A stretch of DNA of 64,000 nucleotides from Scylla paramamosain (taxonomy: Eukaryota; Arthropoda; Malacostraca; Decapoda; Portunidae). The position numbers and the translations under genes were made by a program. The stretch's first letter is position 1. Each line of letters opens with the position of its first letter. The notes under the pieces are model-generated. The model made no database searches and was not told the origin of the DNA. It saw only the letters and a list, made by a program, of their open reading frames with translations. The DNA is taken from NCBI RefSeq assembly GCF_035594125.1, contig NC_087158.1, positions 4,670,001 through 4,734,000 on the forward strand, in the 5' to 3' direction. Shown one piece after another: positions 58,560 through 64,000 of this stretch.

Positions 58560-61500
58560 ATTTTAAAATCATCATGGCGACTCCTACACCAGCCTCGGAG
58601 TCCCCATCTGGGGAGGGGACCATAAATGTCCCCAGGTCGGACTGCCTTTCTGTCGACGACCCTAAGTGTCCTGACACCCCCCTCAACTTTTTCTCCATTA
58701 ACTTCTGCAACATTCGCGGTCTAAGATCTAATTTTCAATCTGTAAAACACCACCTCTCCTCTTCTAAACCTCATCTTCTTTTCCTCACTGAAACTCAGGT
58801 GTCTGAGGCAAATGACAGTAGCCTCTTTTCTGTTCCCTCCTACTTTCTCTATCCTCATTTTCGATCCAAAGCTGGATGCTGCGTTTATGTGCACAGTGAG
58901 TCAACCTGCTCTCGTGCCCACGCTCTTGAATCTTCCGAGTTTTCCACCATCTGGCTACGACTACAGAGTCACTCTCATACTAAATTTATCTGTGCTGTAT
59001 ACCTCTCACCTAACTCCTCTGACTATAAGAAATTCTTTGACTACTTAACTTCCAAAGTAGAGCACATTCTGACCCTCTTCCCTTTGCAGAGATCTCCATT
59101 CTTGGAGACTTCAATGTTCACCACCAGCTTTGGCTTTCCTCTCCCTTCACTGACCATCCTGGTGAACTAGCCTACAACTTTGCTATCCTCCATGACCTAG
59201 AGCAATTGGTGCAACACCCTACTCGTATTCCTGACCGTCTTGGAGATACGTCCAACATTCTTGACCTTTTCCTGACCTCTAATCGTTCTGCTTATGCTGT
59301 CACCCTTTCTTCTCCGTTGGGCTCCTCCGATCACAATCTCATATCTTTATCTTGTCCTATCACTCCAATCCCACCTCAGGATCCTCCTAAGCGAAGGTGC
59401 CTCTGGCGTTTTGCCTCTGCTAGTTGGGGGGACCTGAGGAGGTATTTTGCTGATTTTCCTTGGAATGACTACTGCTTCCATGTCAGAGACCCGTCTTTGT
59501 GTGCTGAGCACATAACAGAGGTGATGGTGTCTGGCATGGAGGCATAGATTCCTCACTCTTTTTCTCGTCCTAAACCTTCTAAACCTGGGTTTAACACAGC
59601 TTGTTCTCGTGCTATACATGATAGAGAGGTGGCCCACAAAAGGTACTTAAGCCTTCCATCACCAGAATCTCATGCACTTTATACTTCTGCCTAGAACCAT
59701 GCCAAGTCTGTTCTCCAACTAGCCAAAAACTTCTTTATTAACAGAAAATGTCAAAACCCTTCAGGATCTAACTGTCCCTCGTGATTTCTGGCATCTAGCC
59801 AAAAATATCTCCAATAACTTTGCTTCTTCTTCTTTCTTTGCTTCTTCTTCTTTCTTTCCTCTATTTCAACCAGATGGCACCACTGCTATCACATCTATTT
59901 CTAAAGCTGAACTCTTTGCTCAAACCTTTGCAATAAACTCTACCTTGGACTATTCTGGGCTTGTTCCTCCCTCTCCTCCATCCTCTGACTACTTCATGCC
60001 ACCTATTAAAATTCTTTGCAATGATGTTTTCCATGCCCTCGCTGGCCTAAACCCTCGGAAGGCTTATGGACCTGATGGGGTCCTTCCTATTGTTCTCCGA
60101 AACTGTGCCTCCGTGCTTGCACCTTGCCTAGTCAAACTCTATCAGCTCTGTCTGTCAACATCTACCTTTCCTTCTTGCTGGAAGTTTGCCTACATTCAAC
60201 CTGTTCCTAAAAAGGGTGACCGTTCTAATTCCTCAAACTACCGTCCTATTGCTTTAATTTCCTGCCTATCTAAAGTTTTTGAATCTAACAGGAAGATTCT
60301 TAAACATCTATCACTTCACAACCTTCTATCTGATCGCCAGTATGGGTTCCGTCAAGGCCGCTCTACTGGTGATCTTCTGGCTTTCCTTACTGAGTCTTGG
60401 TCATCCTCTTTTAGAGATTTTGGTGAAACTTTTGCTGTTGCCTTGGACATATCAAAAGCTTTTGATTTCCAAACTACCTTCCTACGGTTTCTATCCTTCT
60501 CTCTGTAACTTCATCTCAAGTTTCCTTTCTGACCGTTCTATTGCTGCTGTGGTAGACGGTCACTGTTCTTCTCCTAAATCTTTTAACAGTGGTGTTCCTC
60601 AGGGTTCTGTCCTGTCACCTACCTCTTCTTATTATTTATTAATGATCTTCTAAATCAAACTTATTGTCCTATCCACTCCTACGCTGATGATACCACCCTG
60701 CACTTTTCCACGTCTTTTCATAGACGTCCAATCAGGTAAACATATCACGCAGGGAAACCACAGAACGCCTGATTTCTGATCTTTCTAAAATTTCTGATTA
60801 GGGCAGAGCAAACTTGGTACTGTTCAATGCCTCAAAAACTCAATTCCTCCATCTATCAACTCGACACAACCTTCCAGACAATTATCCCCTCTTCTTCAAT
60901 GACACTCAACTGTCCCCCTCTTCTACACTGAACAACCTCGTATATGCTTGTATGAAGTTAGGTGTTCTGAGACGTCTCCGCCAGTTTTTCTCACCCCCCC
61001 CAGCTGCTAACTCTGTACAAGTGCCTTATCCGTCCATGTATGGAGTATGCTTCACATGTCTGGGGGGTTCCACTCATACTGCTCTTCTAGACAGGGTGGA
61101 ATCAAAAGCTTTTCGTCTCATCAACTCCTCTCCTCTAACTGACTGTCTTCAGCCTCTCTCTTACCGCCGCAATGTTGCATATCTAGTTGTCTTCTACCGC
61201 TATTTTCATGCTGACTGCTCTTCTGATCTTGCTAACTGCACGCCTCCCCTCCTTCCATGGCCTCGCTGCACAAGACTTTCTTCTTTCTCTCACCCCTATT
61301 CTGTCCACCTCTCTAACGCAAGAGTTAACCAGTTTTCTCAATCATTCATCCCTTTCTCTGGTAAACTCTGGAACTCCCTGCCTTCTTCTGTATTTCCACA
61401 TTCCTATGACTTGAATTCCTTCAAGAGGGAGGTTTCAAGACACTTATCCAACAATTTTTGACCACTGCTTTGACCCTTTTATGGGACTGTCATTTCAGTA

Positions 61501-61560
61501 GGCATTTTTTATTAGATTTTTGTTGCCCTTGGCCAGTGTCCTTCCTACATAAGAAAAAAA
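58560..61560 (+). mobile_element. LINE-1x copy J, lacks only the 5' UTR
   Basis: It starts about 14 bp before the conserved ATG (58,574) and runs through the whole coding region and 3' UTR to CCTACATAAGAAAAAAAA at about 61,560. It is 5'-truncated by only about 230 bp. Satellite B follows. It is the only copy with all protein domains from start codon to final stop, although in several frames. Confidence 0.9.
58574..61461 (+). pseudogene. Full-span but broken LINE-1x ORF, copy J
   Basis: Domains in order are the endonuclease (FCNIRG, LTETQ, GDFNVHH-equivalent in a shifted frame, SSDHNLI near 59,325), the linker, the RT (YGPDGVLP near 60,070, [29 protein letters not shown] near 60,450, [11 protein letters not shown] near 60,590, YADDTT near 60,683) and the C-terminal domain ending RHLSNNF at 61,461. 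Lesions include a 1-bp loss in a T run near 59,085, TAC to TAG at 59,545-59,547, a stop near 59,692, a tandem duplication of about 19 bp near 59,825, loss of the DRVWHKAL segment near 60,465 and loss of about 50 bp near 60,940. An 8-C run near 60,994 (7 is in frame) is offset by a 6-G run near 61,062 (7 is in frame). Confidence 0.85.
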
Positions 61561-64000
61561 ACCCTTGTTGTGGCTCCATTGCGTCACAAAACTCGCTGTG
61601 GCTGCATCGAGGCAAGAATCTTGTTGTGGCTGTATCGAGGCAACAATCTCGTTGTGGCTGCATGAAGGCACCAATCTCGTTGTGGCTGCATCGAGTCAAC
61701 AATATCATTTCGTTATAGCTGTATCGAGACAGCAAGTTCATTTTAGCTTAATAGAGGAAACAATCTCGTTTTGGCTGCATCTTGCCAAGTTGTGGCTACA
61801 TCGGAGTGCATCATGGCAGGAAGCTCTTTGTGAATGCATCGAGGCAAAATTCTCATTGTGGCTGCATCGAGGAATCAATGTCGTTGTGGCTGCATCGAGG
61901 CAAGAATCTCGTTATAGCTTCATCGAGGCAACAAACTCATTGTGGGTGCATCAAGGCAACAATCTCGTTGTGGCTGCATCGATCCAACCCCTTCGTTGTG
62001 GGTGCATCGAGACAACAATCTCTTTGTGGCTGTATCGAGGCAGTAAGCTTCGAGGCAACAATCTGGTTGTGTGTACATTGATCTAACCCCTTCGTATCGG
62101 TAGCAACAAGCTGGTCTCGTTGTGGCTGCATCAACAAGTGGCTGCAAACAAGTCTCGTTGTGACTGCATCAAGGTAGCAAGTTTGTTGTGGCTGCATCGA
62201 AGCTAAAATCTCATTGTGGCTTCAACGAGCTAACTCCGTCGATGTGACTGCTTTGGGACAACAATCTCTTTGTGGCTGTAGGGCAAAAGCCCTTTCGTTG
62301 AGGCTGCATCGCGGCAACAACCTCGTTGTATTTGTATTGAGCCAGCCCTTTTAACCAGCCCTATTGTTGCTCCTCCATCGAAGTAAAAATCTCGTTTTGT
62401 GGCTACATCAAGAAAATCCGTTCGTTGTGGTTGCATTGATGTAATAATCTCTTTGTGGCTACATCGAGGAAGTAAGCTCGTTGTGGCTGCATCGAGCCAA
62501 TCTCTTCGTTGTGGCTGCATCGAGGCAACACTCTCCTTGTGGTTGCAATGAGCCAACCCCTTCTTAATGGCTCAATTGAGGCAACAATCTCGTTCAGGAT
62601 GCATCGAGCAAGCTCCTTATGGATGCTTTGTGGCTTATGGATCTCATTGTGGCTGCATCAAGGCTGCAAGCTCGTTGTGGCTGCATCGAGGCAACAATGC
62701 CGGTGTGGCTGCACAGAGGCACCAAACTCGTTGTGGGTGCTTCAACGCAACAATCTCATTCTGTCTCTTTATGGCTCTATCGAGGAGATTCCCTCGTTCT
62801 GGCTGCATCAAGGGAACAATCTCGTTGTTGTTGCATCGAGCCAACCCCGTCCTTGTGGCTCCACCGACGCAACAATCTTGTTGTGGCTGCTTTGAGGCAT
62901 CAAGCTTGTTACGGCTGTATCGAGGCAACAATCTCGTTGTGGCTGCATCGAAGCAGCAAGCTCGATGTGTCTGCATCGATGCAACAATCTCATAGTGGCT
63001 GCAATGAGTCAACCCTCTCTTTGTGGCTGCATCGACTGAACAATCTCGTTGTGGTTGTATCAAGGGACCAATCTCATTGTGTCTTCATCTAGACAACACT
63101 CTCTTTCTGGCTGCATCGAAGCAACAATCTCGTTGTGGCTGGATCGAAGCAGCAATCTCGTTGTGGCTGGATCGAGGCAACAGTCTCTTTGTGGCCGCAT
63201 CGAGGAAACAATCCCGTTGTGGCTTCATCAATCCAATCCTGTCTTTGTGGCTGTATCGAGACAACAATCTCGTTGTAGCTGCATCGAGGCATCAAGCTCG
63301 TTGTGGCTACATTGGGGCATCAATATCTTTGTTTCTGCATCCTGCCAACTCCCTCGTTGTGGCTACGTCTAGGCAACAATCTCGTTGTAGCTGTATCAAG
63401 GCAACAATCCCGTTGTGGCTTGATCGAGCCGACCCTCTCGTTGTGGCTGTATCGAGACAACAATCTCGTTGTAATTATATCGAGACCTCAAGCTCGTTGT
63501 GGCTGCATCGAGGCATCAATCTCTTTGTGGCTCCATCCGATCAACCCCCTCGCTGTGCCTATATTGAGGCAACAGTCTCGTTCTGGCTGCACTGAGGCAA
63601 CAATATCGTTGTGACTGCACTGAGCCATCCCTTTCGTTGTGACTGCATTGAGCCAACATTTTCATTGTTGCTGTATCGAACCAATCCCCTCTTTGTGATT
63701 GCATCGAGGGAACAATCACTTTGTGGATGCATCGAGTCATCAACCTCGTTTCACCTGAATTGAGGTAACAATCTCGTTCTGGATGCATCGAGGCAGTATC
63801 CTCGTTGTGGCTGCAGGGAGGCATCATTCTCGTTGTGGCTGCATCGAAGCAACAATCTCATTGTGGCTGCACTGAGGCATCAGTCTCATTGTGGCTGTTT
63901 TGAGGGAACCCCTTCGTTCAGGCTGCATAGGACTGTTGGCCTGATACAGTTAAAACAAGATTGCTGCTTCGATGGAACCACAATAAAATTATTGACTTGA
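61561..64000 (+). repeat. Satellite B, orientation 2, to the end of the window
   Basis: 28-bp units in the GCATCGAGGCAACAATCTCG then TTGTGGCT sense continue to the window edge, with a possible return to the opposite sense in the last 50-60 bp (GTTAAAACAAGATTGCTGCTTC, GATGGAACCACAA). No gene is seen. Confidence 0.92.

Overview
This window is non-genic eukaryotic repeat DNA, most likely from an arthropod and probably a decapod crustacean (crab or shrimp). That guess rests on the dominant retrotransposon: a single-ORF, jockey-superfamily LINE whose protein I recognise as a type very common in decapod genome annotations. I could not run a search. I found no host protein-coding gene, tRNA gene or intact rRNA gene. 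Everything supported is a retroelement, an element relic, a satellite array or a microsatellite.

Layout. At 1-10,954 lie stacked, broken copies of the main LINE (called LINE-1x here), with a degenerate Penelope-like element at about 4,940-6,575. At 10,955-33,468 satellite A dominates: monomers of about 90 bp arranged as a five-monomer higher-order repeat, with its orientation flipping several times. It is interrupted by a young Rex1/CR1-like LINE insertion (13,598-14,664), an internally deleted LINE-1x copy (19,185-20,920), a CR1/L2-type fragment (28,693-29,434) and a near-full-length LINE-1x (29,435-32,538). From 33,469 to 64,000 satellite B takes over: a 28-bp minisatellite, about 19 kb in total, mainly one orientation before 39,857 and the other after. 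It is interrupted by further LINE-1x copies, a (TA)n tract of about 180 bp, a second CR1/L2-type copy (57,270-58,559) and two GC-rich elements of about 0.88 kb (50,155-51,036 and 51,869-52,740).

The most interesting content is that GC-rich pair. Both copies begin with the 20 nt of 28S rRNA that lie just upstream of the R2 retrotransposon target site. Both carry what folds as an HDV-like self-cleaving ribozyme whose predicted cleavage point is exactly the first base of the copy. Both end in a second, mutated stretch of 28S sequence spanning the R2 site. They have no credible ORF. I interpret them as non-autonomous, internally deleted R2-type (rDNA-specific) retroelements that were copied from self-cleaved transcripts and escaped from rDNA into the minisatellite.

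How the parts work together: LINE-1x, CR1/L2, Rex-like and R2-type machinery have all used the satellites as landing ground, while the satellites themselves have grown by amplification, inversion and block duplication. The long ORFs on both strands of satellite B are by-products of a 28-bp unit with no stop in any frame and should not be annotated as genes.
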